Source: Hydrogenophaga sp.
Lineage (GTDB): Bacteria > Pseudomonadota > Gammaproteobacteria > Burkholderiales > Burkholderiaceae_C
DNA length: 55,237 nucleotides
NCBI GenBank assembly: GCA_030682835.1
Contig: JAUXNG010000065.1
Span: 1-55,237, forward strand
Direction of reading: 5' to 3'
Made by a program: the position numbers and the translations under genes. The stretch's first letter is position 1. Each line of letters opens with the position of its first letter. The notes beneath the pieces were generated by a model. That model worked only from the letters and a program-made list of their open reading frames with translations, did not search any database and was not told where the DNA came from. Shown here in pieces: positions 17,097 through 25,437 of the stretch.

Positions 17097-19334
17097 ATGC
17101 TGCCCGGCTGCGCACCCTTGACCCCTGTCGCCCTGCCGCTCCAAGAGCGCTCGGGGCTGGGTGCATGCATGGGTGGAATGCTTTGCGCCATGGTGCCGGC
17201 ATTCGCCGGGGCCGCACCCACCGAGCCTATCTACCCGCCCGCGCTTCTGGCGCAGATCCAGCCGCTTGACCGTTTCGAGGCCGAACAGGAACGGCTTCGC
17301 CAGGCCATGAGCAACCAGCCCGCTGCCTACGTGGATCGGGTGATGAAAGAAGGGTCCGAGGGAAGTGAGGCCGGGCCAGCCGGGTTGCCTGAGGCGCCGG
17401 CCATGGGTCTGCGAAGCTGGCTGCTGGAGGGCCGGCTGGGATGGAACGGGCAGCGCCAGTCAGGCCAGGACGCTCGACGTGACGCAGAGGGCGGCGTCCG
17501 TCTGGAGCACCGCTTTGAAACGCTCAATCATGGCGAATGGGTGCTCCAGGCCGACACCCGTCGGCAGGATGACAGCGGCGTCGGCAGCCCGTCCTCGTTC
17601 TTCCTGCCTACCGAGGAAAAACGAGGAAACCGGCTGACCCTGCGCAACCAGGGCTTCCCGGTCACGCCCTTCGTCTTCGCCGACAGCGCCGTGGGCGACA
17701 TTTCCAGCGAGGTCACCGACGGGCTGAGCCGGGGCCTGCGCCTCTCGCTCGGCAGCAGCACCGTGCGCGGAGCCAGCGTGCGGCTTTTCGCCCGTGAGTT
17801 TGATGTGCGCATCGGCCTGGGCCAGCGCGGTCAGCTGGCCGGCGGTCCTTACCCGGGTTTCGAGCGGGCGCAGGGGGATCTGGCCTGGGCCGGGTACACC
17901 CACCGCTGGGGTCCCCTGAACTATGCCGCCGTGCAGGCGAGCCACGCCACTCAGGTGCCCTGGTCGGGTACGAGCGGCGACCCGTCGCTGTCCGTTGCGC
18001 GCACCGCCAGCTGGGCGGCTACCGTCGGGCATGGCTACAGCCTCAACAGCGACGGTGACCGACGGGTCCGGCTGACGCTGCTGAAAAGCGAGACAGTGCC
18101 GACATCGGGCGGCGAGCGCAGCCCGTCACAGGGCCTGTACCTGGAAGGAGGCCTGCGTACCGGGCGCTTGCGGCAAGAGGCCGGGCTGTACAGCACCCAG
18201 CCGCGGCTGCGCTTTGGCGACCAGTGGGTGGCAGACGGCGCCCGTGGCGTGTTCTGGCGCATGGATCAGAATGACAACCGGTTGAACTGGGGCGTGGGCC
18301 TTGACCACGAGCGCCAACCCGCCAGTGGCACCACGGGCAGCGCTTTCACACGCTCGGGCATCAACACCAACTGGCAATACCGCATCGACCGAAACAGCAG
18401 CTGGGGGGGCTATGTCCAGCACAGCCGGCAGCGAAGCGCCACCCTGGCGGGTGCCGCCCGCGGCCAGCGCAGCAGCTACGGCAGCGTGTCTTATCAGGAA
18501 CGCTGGCGCGACTGGGGTGACAGCCGCCTGCGCCTGACGGTTCGCCGCAACCAGGCACTGGTGAGCAATGCGGTCAGCGCGACCGGCGAAGAACTGGAAT
18601 GGGAACAGGACTGGCTCAGACAACAGCCGGGCGGCATGCAGGCCGATGTGCTGCGCACCACGCTCGGCTGGGCGCGCGATCGCCGTGCGGGCGATGCGCA
18701 GACCTACCCCACCGCCGGCCTGACCTGGCAAACCTGGCTGAGCCCCGACTGGAACCTCAGCACCAGCCTGCGCTACACGTCACGCACCGGCAACCTGGCC
18801 ACGAGCCGCGGCCTGTCCGGCGCGCTCCAGACCGAAAAGCGTCTGGCCCCGGGCTGGACGATCGGAGCCTCTGTGCTGCTGAACCAGGCCGTGGTCACCG
18901 TCGACCCGGGGGCCCTGCTCCCGGGCTCGGCCACGGTGAGCCGCAGCAACGACCGGAGTGCGCTGCTGTTTGTGCGCTACGAACTTCAACAGGGTCAGGC
19001 CTACGGCTTCGGGCTTCGCGGCGAGCAGGGCGCGGGCACGGGCCGCATCAGTGGCGTGGTGTTCTTTGACGCCAACCGCGACGGAATCCAGCAGGCGGAC
19101 GAGGCCGGGGTGCCGGGGGTGGAGGTCTTTCTGAACCAGCGCTCACGCGTCATCACCGATGAGCGAGGGCGCTACAGCTTCACGCTCGTGCCCACCGGCA
19201 CCCAGCGCCTGAGCCTGCGCCCCGAATCGGTACCCCTGCCCTGGGGCGAGGGTCCGCAGAGTCAGGCCAGCGTGGACGTTCCGCTGCGCGGTGAAGCCAC
19301 CGCGCCGCTGGCCGTCGTCAAGTCCACCGAGTGA
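17097..19334 (+). CDS. Usher-like outer-membrane protein with C-terminal SdrD-B-like domain
   Basis: 745 aa. A signal-like stretch (GGMLCAMVPAFAGAAP) lies near residues 26-42, and the start may be 17097 or the ATG at 17169. Residues about 100-640 are a long series of amphipathic beta-strands rich in Trp, Tyr, Arg and Gly (for example WGVGLDHERQPASG, WQYRIDRNSSWGGYVQHSR), as in outer-membrane barrels. I do not see the standard FimD-type usher signatures. From about 649 a compact domain begins, GRISGVVFFDANRDGIQQAD followed by EAGVPGVEVFL and DERGRYSF. This matches the SdrD-B/CarboxypepD-reg pattern and could act like the C-terminal plug-side domains of ushers. First gene of an exported-protein operon with pilin-like subunits and a PapD-like chaperone. 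Role as assembly pore is inference. Confidence 0.7.
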   Translation: MLPGCAPLTPVALPLQERSGLGACMGGMLCAMVPAFAGAAPTEPIYPPALLAQIQPLDRFEAEQERLRQAMSNQPAAYVDRVMKEGSEGSEAGPAGLPEAPAMGLRSWLLEGRLGWNGQRQSGQDARRDAEGGVRLEHRFETLNHGEWVLQADTRRQDDSGVGSPSSFFLPTEEKRGNRLTLRNQGFPVTPFVFADSAVGDISSEVTDGLSRGLRLSLGSSTVRGASVRLFAREFDVRIGLGQRGQLAGGPYPGFERAQGDLAWAGYTHRWGPLNYAAVQASHATQVPWSGTSGDPSLSVARTASWAATVGHGYSLNSDGDRRVRLTLLKSETVPTSGGERSPSQGLYLEGGLRTGRLRQEAGLYSTQPRLRFGDQWVADGARGVFWRMDQNDNRLNWGVGLDHERQPASGTTGSAFTRSGINTNWQYRIDRNSSWGGYVQHSRQRSATLAGAARGQRSSYGSVSYQERWRDWGDSRLRLTVRRNQALVSNAVSATGEELEWEQDWLRQQPGGMQADVLRTTLGWARDRRAGDAQTYPTAGLTWQTWLSPDWNLSTSLRYTSRTGNLATSRGLSGALQTEKRLAPGWTIGASVLLNQAVVTVDPGALLPGSATVSRSNDRSALLFVRYELQQGQAYGFGLRGEQGAGTGRISGVVFFDANRDGIQQADEAGVPGVEVFLNQRSRVITDERGRYSFTLVPTGTQRLSLRPESVPLPWGEGPQSQASVDVPLRGEATAPLAVVKSTE

Positions 19335-19470
19335 TGGCGTCAGGAGACCCCCATGCACCGACTTCGATGAACCCCCGACTGGAAGGCACGGCGTCAGCAC
19401 CCCGAGCCTTCCCCGACGTTTTCGTGCTGATCCCTTTTTCTTCCCTCCCCTTCTTTCAATAGAGCTCCAC

Positions 19471-20085
19471 ATGACCAACTCCTTCAAGCGAATTGCCGCC
19501 GCCTCCGCCGCCCTGCTGCTCGCCAGCCCGACCCTTCAGGCCGAAAGCACCTATGGCTACAGCGCCACCGGCGCCACGGCCGTGACGGCCACGGCCCGCG
19601 TCAACGTCAACGTGACCGTGCCGACCCTGCTGCTCCTGCGCGTCGGCGGCGACGCCGCCGCGATCAGCAACCTGACTCTGGCGATCCAGCCCACCGGCGG
19701 CATTCCCGGCGGCAGCGCCTCGCCTTTGACGGGTGGCAGCAGCCAGGCGTCCGGCTGGGATGGCACGGCGCCTGTGCTGTCGGCAGCACCCGCCTCGCTG
19801 ACCGCCTACGCGTGGACCAACTCCACCGGTGGCGGCAACGTGAACGGCCTGGTCACCACGCCGTTCCTCGCGACGAGCGGACTGACCGCGGCCGACATCC
19901 TGGTGGCCAATACCGGCACCCTGGTCCATCCCGGCGCGAACACCGGCGCGTTTGCCGCCACCACTTTCGCCCGTAACACACTGGTCTCGTCCACCTGGGC
20001 CTACAGCCTGAGCCCCGCCGGCCTGGCCAACGCCGCAGCGGGCGCCCACACCCAGGTGGTGACGTACACCGCCTCCGCGCTGTAA
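19471..20085 (+). CDS. Pilin-like exported subunit A
   Basis: 204 aa. A clear signal peptide (MTNSFKRIAAASAALLLASP, cut near LQA-ES) is followed by an all-beta, Ala/Thr/Gly-rich mature protein. Early in the mature part there is VNVNVTVPTLLLLRVGG then AISNLTLAI. In the middle is GWDGTAPVLSA, and the last residues are THTQ-like strands ending QVVTYTASAL. These blocks recur in the gene products at 20098 and 21236. A terminal beta-strand ending in aromatic-Thr residues is typical of Ig-like pilins. The start at 19471 fits the signal peptide. No cysteines. Probably the most abundant subunit since it directly follows the barrel gene; this is inference. Confidence 0.72.
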   Translation: MTNSFKRIAAASAALLLASPTLQAESTYGYSATGATAVTATARVNVNVTVPTLLLLRVGGDAAAISNLTLAIQPTGGIPGGSASPLTGGSSQASGWDGTAPVLSAAPASLTAYAWTNSTGGGNVNGLVTTPFLATSGLTAADILVANTGTLVHPGANTGAFAATTFARNTLVSSTWAYSLSPAGLANAAAGAHTQVVTYTASAL

Positions 20086-20097
20086 GCTCCCGCGGCC

Positions 20098-20736
20098 ATG
20101 CACATCCACCACCCCGTTCCCCACGACCCTGTGCGCCGCCGCTCACGGTGGCGGCTGGGTGTGCTGCTGGCCGGCCTTCTGGCCAGCAGCCAGGCGGGGG
20201 CGGTGTTCACCTTTTTCCCGTTCACCAATCCCCGCCTGATCCAGCTCCAGGTGGGTGCCACCGGCGCCACCATCAACAACGTCACGTTCAACGTGACCGG
20301 TGCCCGCACCAGCCCGGCGCCCCTGCCAGTGCTCGGCATTCCCGACGCGTCGACACCGTCCACCGCGCCCCCCGGGGGTGTGAGGATCCGGATGCTGGGC
20401 CGATGGAACAGCGGAACGCAGCGGGTCCGGCTGTCGGTCGACTCGGCAGCGGGCCTGGCCTGCGTGGGGGGTACGGGCTGCGGCTCCACCGTGATCCCGT
20501 TCAACACCATCGGCTGGATCGCGGGCGAAAAATCGAACTTCACGGGCTTTGACATCCAGAACGGCACGTTCACCGGCAGTGCCACCCAGCCACTGGTGGA
20601 CTTTGTCTGCTGCGCCCTGTTCTCGGAACAGAACTTCGAAATGGCCAACACCCTGGTCTTCACCTACGACAACGCCACGCTGTACCCGGCGGGCAGCTAC
20701 CGGGGGCGGGTGGTGTTCACCGCGTCGATCGAATGA
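20098..20736 (+). CDS. Pilin-like exported subunit B (cysteine-containing)
   Basis: 212 aa. The signal sequence has arginines then LGVLLAGLLASSQAGA. The mature protein opens FTFFPFTNPRLIQLQVGATG followed by INNVTFNVTG, similar to subunits A and D (hydrophobic strand, L-x-VG, then a Val-x-Phe strand). It has a CVGGTGC pair and a further adjacent cysteine pair (FVCCALF), so disulfides are likely. The C-terminus PAGSYRGRVVFTASIE matches the G-x-Y-x-x-x-V-x-F-T ending of Ig-like pilins. The stop overlaps the next start (ATGA). Not recognised as a named family; tip or minor subunit is possible. Confidence 0.68.
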   Translation: MHIHHPVPHDPVRRRSRWRLGVLLAGLLASSQAGAVFTFFPFTNPRLIQLQVGATGATINNVTFNVTGARTSPAPLPVLGIPDASTPSTAPPGGVRIRMLGRWNSGTQRVRLSVDSAAGLACVGGTGCGSTVIPFNTIGWIAGEKSNFTGFDIQNGTFTGSATQPLVDFVCCALFSEQNFEMANTLVFTYDNATLYPAGSYRGRVVFTASIE

Positions 20737-21239
20737 AAGCGCCCTGGCTCAGCCTCTTCGGCGCCGCGCTGCTGTGCCTGACGGCCGCGTCCGTGCAGGC
20801 CCAGGGCATCCACCGGCTCGACAGCGCTGCGTCTCCGCGGCAACAGGTGGCCGCCCTTCGGGTGCTGGACGAAAACGGGCGCCCACTGGCGAACAACCCG
20901 TTTGCCCAGCAGGCGAACGCTTACTTTGGCCGGGTGGAATACCGCGTGGCCACGGCGGCTTTCGTCGGGCAACAGGCTCGCATCTCGCTCGTTATGCCGC
21001 CGCATGTGAGGGGACTGCGCCGGGCCGACGGCCTGCTGTTTCAGTGGAAAGGCATGGACGGCACGCTGAGCGGCCAGGCGAGCCCGGGGCAGCGGCAGCT
21101 GATCTGGAGCGGGCGCGTCGAGCAGGCGTTCACCAGCCTCGCCATCGAGCTGGGCATGCAGGTCGACCTCTCGGCCATGGGGGACAGCGCGGGCCTCGTG
21201 GGCGTTGCGCCAAGTTTTGAACTGGAGTTGCTGCCGTGA
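20733..21239 (+). CDS. Exported protein C of the pilus-like operon, unknown function
   Basis: 168 aa. A good signal peptide (MKAPWLSLFGAALLCLTAAS, cut near VQA-Q) is followed by a mature protein of about 144 residues that I do not recognise. It lacks the L-x-VG block and the pilin-like terminal strand of its neighbours, so it is probably not a paralogue of them. It contains mixed strands such as ARISLVMPPHV and LLFQWKGMDGTLSG. It is coupled by four-base overlaps with the genes on both sides (ATGA before, GTGA after), so it is surely part of the system. It could be an accessory periplasmic or anchoring protein. Confidence 0.65.
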   Translation: MKAPWLSLFGAALLCLTAASVQAQGIHRLDSAASPRQQVAALRVLDENGRPLANNPFAQQANAYFGRVEYRVATAAFVGQQARISLVMPPHVRGLRRADGLLFQWKGMDGTLSGQASPGQRQLIWSGRVEQAFTSLAIELGMQVDLSAMGDSAGLVGVAPSFELELLP

Positions 21240-21907
21240 CACAGCTGCCCCGCATCGCGCTGGCGCTGCTCGCCGGTGCCCTGACCTGGACCTGCCAGGC
21301 CGAGGAGACATCGGAACAAGGCAACTTCCGGCCCACCTCGGCCCGGCTCGATTTCACAGTCAACATCGACCGCATGATCTACCTGCGGGTGGGTGCCGGG
21401 GGTGGCCACAGCGGTGGCCCGTCGGGGCTCGGCCCGGGCGCCAGCGGCGCGATCAGCGCGGTGTCGCTGGCCCTGAGCCCGATGAGCATACCGGGCCTGC
21501 CCACCGCCCCCACCGATGGCTCCGGCGTGTCCACGGCCTGGAACGCCACCAGCCCCACTTACAGCGCCGCGACCGCGGTGACGCTGCCCGTGGAAGTCCG
21601 CAGCAACGCCGGGCAGGTCAGCATCAGCGCTGTGGTGAGCACCCCACTGTCCAATGGGACCGAGGTGATTCCCATGTCGATCATCGGCATCGCATCGGAT
21701 GACGCCACCCACCTGCCCGCTCCGCTCGTGCCAGCCTCGGGCACCGGCGTCGGCATGAACGTGGCCCTGGGTGGCCCGGGCACGGCTGCCGCACCCGGCC
21801 TGCTGACCTACCGCAGTGCCAACTGGACCTTCAGCTACAACCCGGCCACAGCCCCCTCGCCCGGAAGTTACAGCGGACAGATCACTTTTCTGGCTGTGGT
21901 CCCCTGA
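21236..21907 (+). CDS. Pilin-like exported subunit D
   Basis: 223 aa, GTG start overlapping the previous stop. The signal peptide is PRIALALLAGALTWTCQA. The mature part has LDFTVNIDRMIYLRVGAGGG, then AISAVSLALSP, later WNATSPTYSAATAVTLP and SAVVSTPLSNGTEVIP. The C-terminus is NWTFSYNPATA then GSYSGQITFLAVVP. These blocks align in order with subunit A (LRVG, AIS-x-L/V, W-x-x-T-x-P, S/T-T-P, W-x-Y/F-S, G-x-Y/H). The two are therefore likely paralogues. No cysteine in the predicted mature protein. It ends one base before the chaperone start. Confidence 0.7.
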   Translation: MTQLPRIALALLAGALTWTCQAEETSEQGNFRPTSARLDFTVNIDRMIYLRVGAGGGHSGGPSGLGPGASGAISAVSLALSPMSIPGLPTAPTDGSGVSTAWNATSPTYSAATAVTLPVEVRSNAGQVSISAVVSTPLSNGTEVIPMSIIGIASDDATHLPAPLVPASGTGVGMNVALGGPGTAAAPGLLTYRSANWTFSYNPATAPSPGSYSGQITFLAVVP

Positions 21908-21908
21908 C

Positions 21909-22772
21909 ATGCCTGCCATGCTCCGTTCCATGATTCCATTGCCCCTTTCCTTGACACGCCTGCTGACGGTCGCCCGCCCCTGGGCATGGGCCCTGCAGCT
22001 GGCCCTGTGCAGCGTGCCAGCGCTGGCCGCACCTTTTGAAGTCGCCGTGTCGCCCTCGCGCACCGAGCTCAGCGCCAGCGCCGGCCAGCGGGTCGGGCAG
22101 TCCCTGCAGCTTTACAACGTCGGTGGTCAGGTGGCGGCGCTGTCGTTCCGGACCATCGACTGGACGCTGTCCGACAAGGGCGAGCTTCGCTTCCACGACG
22201 AGCTGCTGCCCGGCAGCTGCCGCCCCTGGGTCACCCTGGAGCGCCGCACGCGCCAGATCGCCGCCCGTGCCAATGTGCCGTTCCGCTTCCAGATCGACGT
22301 GCCGGCGGATGCACCGCGCGGCGAATGCCGCTTCATGATTGCGGTCGAAGGCATCGAGCCCGCCCAGCAGGCCGTGATCAACAGCGGGGGAGCCAGCCTC
22401 AACCTGCCGGTGAGCGGGCGCATTGCGGTGGCGGTCTACCTCGCGGTGGGCGGCGCCCGGCCCCAGCTGGAACTGCTGCGCATCGGCACCGACAGCGTGC
22501 GCGCGCAGCGCCAGCCGGTGGTCACGGTGCGCAACAACGGCGACGCCCATGGACGCCTCGATGGGGCTCTGAACGCCACCGACCGCACCGGCCAGCGCCT
22601 CGAACTCCTTCCCGATGGCGGTCCTGTCCTGCCCGGGCAGACCCGCGTGCTCGCGTTGAGCGTCAAGGCGCCCACGACCGGTCCCGCACCCGCCCTGCAA
22701 TTTCCTTTGACGCTCCAGGGCACGCTGGACTGGGAAGACGGCGCCTTCAAGGTGCAAGCCACCCTGCCCTGA
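21909..22772 (+). CDS. PapD-like periplasmic chaperone
   Basis: 287 aa. The signal peptide (core ALQLALCSVPALA, cut near residue 40) precedes an Ig-like domain that starts PFEVAVSPSRTELSASAGQ. The Arg51 in SPSR matches the position of the invariant Arg8 of PapD that anchors pilin C-termini. A strand GRIAVAVYLAVG at 170-181 fits the F1-G1 region, and a second beta domain follows (HGRLDGALNATDRTG, LLPDGGPVLPGQTRVLALSV). Two cysteines (104 and 140) could form a disulfide. An alternative is a DUF916-type Ig protein. The start at 21909 is one base after the previous stop. Its place among pilin-like genes supports a chaperone role. Confidence 0.72.
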   Translation: MPAMLRSMIPLPLSLTRLLTVARPWAWALQLALCSVPALAAPFEVAVSPSRTELSASAGQRVGQSLQLYNVGGQVAALSFRTIDWTLSDKGELRFHDELLPGSCRPWVTLERRTRQIAARANVPFRFQIDVPADAPRGECRFMIAVEGIEPAQQAVINSGGASLNLPVSGRIAVAVYLAVGGARPQLELLRIGTDSVRAQRQPVVTVRNNGDAHGRLDGALNATDRTGQRLELLPDGGPVLPGQTRVLALSVKAPTTGPAPALQFPLTLQGTLDWEDGAFKVQATLP

Positions 22773-22873
22773 ACCCGGGGGGCCGGCCCGCCAGAGGCCC
22801 GCCCGGCCGCGGCGGTGCCTGTCGCCGGTCAGTGTCGTGCCAGTCACCACGTGCGGCGTTGACTCAAGCAGCG

Positions 22874-23377
22874 ATGAAACCGGCCGATACAGGAAGCATG
22901 AGCACCCTGTACCGCGCCTCTCCCCTGCTGCTGGCCGGCTTTGGCCTGCTGTTCTCCCCGTTCAGCGCCCTGGCGGAAAGCAGCCTGGGTGTCAACGGCG
23001 CCAGTGCCAGTGCCACCGTGCGCATACGGGTGGTGGTGCCCCCTGTGGTGCGGGTGCTGCAGGACGTCCACCCGCGCGCACTGGAGGCTGCGACCGACCA
23101 GACGCTGACGGCCGAACAGACGCTGGTGGTGAGCACCAACATCCGGCAGGGGTATTGCCTGGATCTGCAGAACACCAGCCACCCGGGCACGCCGTGGCAG
23201 CTTCGCTCGGTGGGGGGTGACGCGGTGGTGATCAGCCCGCAGGGAGGCGGCTACCGCCTGTGCGGCGATCGTCCTGGCATCCACACCCTCGTGCTCCAGC
23301 ACGAGTTCCAGCCCGGCGCTGACGGCCTGGCCGCTCCCCTGCCCTGGCCGGTGCGCACCGAACTCGCTTCGATCTGA
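22874..23377 (+). CDS. Short exported protein E of the pilus-like operon
   Basis: 167 aa from the ATG at 22874; a second in-frame ATG at 22898 has AGGAAG just before it, so the start is uncertain. The signal peptide core is PLLLAGFGLLFSPFSALA. The mature protein begins SSLGVNGASASATVRIRVVV then PPVVRVLQDVHP, which recalls the first strand of the three pilin-like proteins but lacks their C-terminal ending. Cys in GYCLDLQN and Cys in YRLCGDRPG could pair. It lies 101 bases after the chaperone, so it may have its own ribosome-binding context. Possibly a terminator or tip-type subunit; this is speculation. Confidence 0.62.
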   Translation: MKPADTGSMSTLYRASPLLLAGFGLLFSPFSALAESSLGVNGASASATVRIRVVVPPVVRVLQDVHPRALEAATDQTLTAEQTLVVSTNIRQGYCLDLQNTSHPGTPWQLRSVGGDAVVISPQGGGYRLCGDRPGIHTLVLQHEFQPGADGLAAPLPWPVRTELASI

Positions 23378-23392
23378 GGCCCGACCCCGCCG

Positions 23393-24586
23393 CTAGCGCG
23401 GCCACAGCACCCACAGCTGCAGCGGCTGCTTGAGGCCTGCGGCCACGGTGTAGGCCGGGTCGGTCCAGCTGCCCCAGCCGGTGAACAGGTCGGCCCGCAC
23501 GGCGCCAATAATGGCGCCGCCGGTGTCCTGGGCCATCACCAGTTTCTGCACATTGAGCGTGGGCCCCTGGGTGGCCAGCCAGACCGGGGTGCCGTACGGG
23601 ATGCTGCGCGGGTCCACCGCGATCGAGCGCCCGGGCGTGAGGGGCACGTTCTGCGCACCGCGCGGCCCGAAACGGGCGTCGAATTCCGACAGCTTTTCTT
23701 CGCGGAAGAACACCGTGCGCGGGTTGCTCCAGAGCATCTCGTTGAGGCGCTGCGGGTTCTGTGCGGCCCAGGCCTTGATGGCGTCCCATGAAGCCTCCCG
23801 GATGGCGCGCTGGTCGAGCAGCCAGCGGCCGACGCTGCGGTAAGGGTGGCCGTTGTGGGCCGCGAAGGCCACACGCACCTGTCGCACGCTGCCGTCGGGC
23901 TCGGTCAGGTTCAGGCGCCCGGACCCCTGGATCTGCAGGATCATGGCGTCGATCGGATCGGCCAGCCAGGCGATGGCGCGGCCCTGCAGGGCGGCCCGGG
24001 CGGCGGGCAGCGCGTCGATGTCCTGCCGGCTGTACCAGGGCTGGCCCGGCGGCAGGGCAGCGGGCGGCGCGTACAGCGGCGTGCGGTGAGTGGCGGTGGG
24101 CACGCGGCTGGCCGGCATGATGGGCTCGTAGTAGCCGGTCAGCAGGCCCGTGGGCGCTGTGCCGTCGGCCTCGGTGACGCGGTAGGGCTGCAGGCGGTGC
24201 ACCACCCAGTCCTGCTGCTCGGCGGGTGTGGCAATGGCCAGCTGGCGCACCTCGGCACACAGGCCCGCCTGCCCGGCGGCCGGTCGCTCGCAGCCGCGCA
24301 CCCAGGCGTTCCACACCTCGTGCAGACTGTCTTCGCCCCAGCCGGGCAGCTCGGCCCAGCGCACCGGCACCCAGCGGCTCACGCCGCGCTGGATCGCCGG
24401 CGGCAGCGGGGCCGTATCGACGACCGCCGCGGGCGGGGTGTCCGGGGCCGGTGTCGGGTATGGCACCGGGCTGACCGCACAGCCGGCCAGGCTTCCTACA
24501 ATGAGGGCCGCCAGCAGCTGCCACCCTCTGACGCCGCTGCGCCCAACCCGAACATCGGCCCCGGCCGCTCCCCTGAATCGACTCAT
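23393..24586 (-). CDS. mltA: Membrane-bound lytic murein transglycosylase A
   Basis: About 397 aa from the ATG at 24586, which has AAGG just upstream. A lipoprotein signal (LLAALIVGSLAGC) is present. The MltA core follows: TGLLTGYYEPIMPASR, YSRQDIDALPAARAAL, DPIDAMILQIQGSGRL, and AHNGHPYRSVGRWLL. The 3D domain near the C-terminus has LVMAQDTGGAIIGAVRADLF with catalytic Asp of the QDTGGAI motif. The enzyme cleaves peptidoglycan glycan strands to 1,6-anhydro ends at the outer membrane. It is convergent with the pilus-like operon, 15 bases away. Its start overlaps that of a tiny gene on the other strand. Confidence 0.94.
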   Translation of the reverse strand: MSRFRGAAGADVRVGRSGVRGWQLLAALIVGSLAGCAVSPVPYPTPAPDTPPAAVVDTAPLPPAIQRGVSRWVPVRWAELPGWGEDSLHEVWNAWVRGCERPAAGQAGLCAEVRQLAIATPAEQQDWVVHRLQPYRVTEADGTAPTGLLTGYYEPIMPASRVPTATHRTPLYAPPAALPPGQPWYSRQDIDALPAARAALQGRAIAWLADPIDAMILQIQGSGRLNLTEPDGSVRQVRVAFAAHNGHPYRSVGRWLLDQRAIREASWDAIKAWAAQNPQRLNEMLWSNPRTVFFREEKLSEFDARFGPRGAQNVPLTPGRSIAVDPRSIPYGTPVWLATQGPTLNVQKLVMAQDTGGAIIGAVRADLFTGWGSWTDPAYTVAAGLKQPLQLWVLWPR

Positions 24587-24758
24587 GACCTTGTTGTTGC
24601 TAGAAGCGCTGGGCGCGCTGGTGTTGCTGGTGTTCATCGTGTGGTGGACCATGTTTTCCGGTCGCCAGAAAGGGGAACTGCCCGACAGCGTCGAGCAGGA
24701 GAAAAGTGCGGCGGCCGACCAGAAGCGGCCACCCGACAGCCCGGGGCCGCGCGACTGA
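24585..24758 (+). CDS. Small single-pass membrane protein (57 aa), divergent from mltA
   Basis: 57-aa predicted protein: MTLLLLEALGALVLLVFIVW forms one membrane helix, and a charged, Pro-rich tail follows (for example QEKSAAADQKRPPDS). The ATG shares bases with the mltA start codon on the opposite strand (CATG, 24584-24587), so the two 5' ends overlap if both starts are right. The gene fills the space up to the response regulator, ending 12 bases before its stop. The coherent helix-plus-tail layout supports a real gene. Function unknown. Confidence 0.5.
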   Translation: MTLLLLEALGALVLLVFIVWWTMFSGRQKGELPDSVEQEKSAAADQKRPPDSPGPRD

Positions 24759-24770
24759 GGGCGCCGCCCC

Positions 24771-25400
24771 TCATGGCGTGCGCAGGGCGTTGGCCAGTTC
24801 CACTGCCGATTTCACGCCCATCTTGTCGAACACGCGCGAGCGGTGCACCTCGACCGTGCGCACGCTGATGTTGAGCTGATCGGCCACCAGTTTGTTCGGC
24901 AGGCCTGCCACCACCAGGTCCATCACGTCTCGCTCTCGCTCGGTGAGGCTGTCCAGACGCTGCTGCACGCTGCGCTGGGCCTGGCGCTGGGCGAGCACGC
25001 CCGCCGACTGGTGCAAGGCCTGCTCGACGCGGTCGACCAGGTGGTTGTCGGAGAAAGGTTTTTCACAGAAATCGAAAGCCCCGCGTTTGACCGCGTCGAC
25101 GGCGGTCGGCACGTCGGCGTGCCCCGACAGGAAGATGACGGGCATGGCGGCCTGCCAGGGCAGGGCCAGCAGGTGGTCGAACAGCGCCAGGCCGCTCATG
25201 CCCGGCATGCGCACATCCAGCAGCACACAGCAGGGCACACGGGGCTCGTCCTGCCAGCGCGAAACCTCGTCGAGAAAGGCTTCGGCGCTGTCGAAGCCGT
25301 CGCTCAGCAGGCGGCGCGTGCGCAGCAGCCAGGCCAGCGCGTCGCGCACCCCCTTGTCGTCGTCGACCAGAAAGACTTTGGCATCCGGGTACTCGGTCAT
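24771..25400 (-). CDS. FixJ/NarL-type response regulator
   Basis: 209-aa two-component response regulator. The receiver domain starts KVFLVDDDKGVRDALAWLLR, with phosphoacceptor Asp62 in LLDVRMPGMSG and the conserved Ser and Lys in LSGHADVPTAV and FCEKPF. The C-terminal LuxR-type helix-turn-helix is SLTERERDVMDLVVAGLPNK and VRTVEVHRSRVFDKMG. This is the FixJ/TtrR/DctR architecture. I start at MTEYPDAKVF because it is standard; the open frame continues upstream. It is 37 bases downstream of its likely sensor kinase. Targets are not visible. Confidence 0.94.
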   Translation of the reverse strand: MTEYPDAKVFLVDDDKGVRDALAWLLRTRRLLSDGFDSAEAFLDEVSRWQDEPRVPCCVLLDVRMPGMSGLALFDHLLALPWQAAMPVIFLSGHADVPTAVDAVKRGAFDFCEKPFSDNHLVDRVEQALHQSAGVLAQRQAQRSVQQRLDSLTERERDVMDLVVAGLPNKLVADQLNISVRTVEVHRSRVFDKMGVKSAVELANALRTP

Positions 25401-25437
25401 GGCGCGATCATAGGGCGACGGGCGAGCGGGGTGCGCC

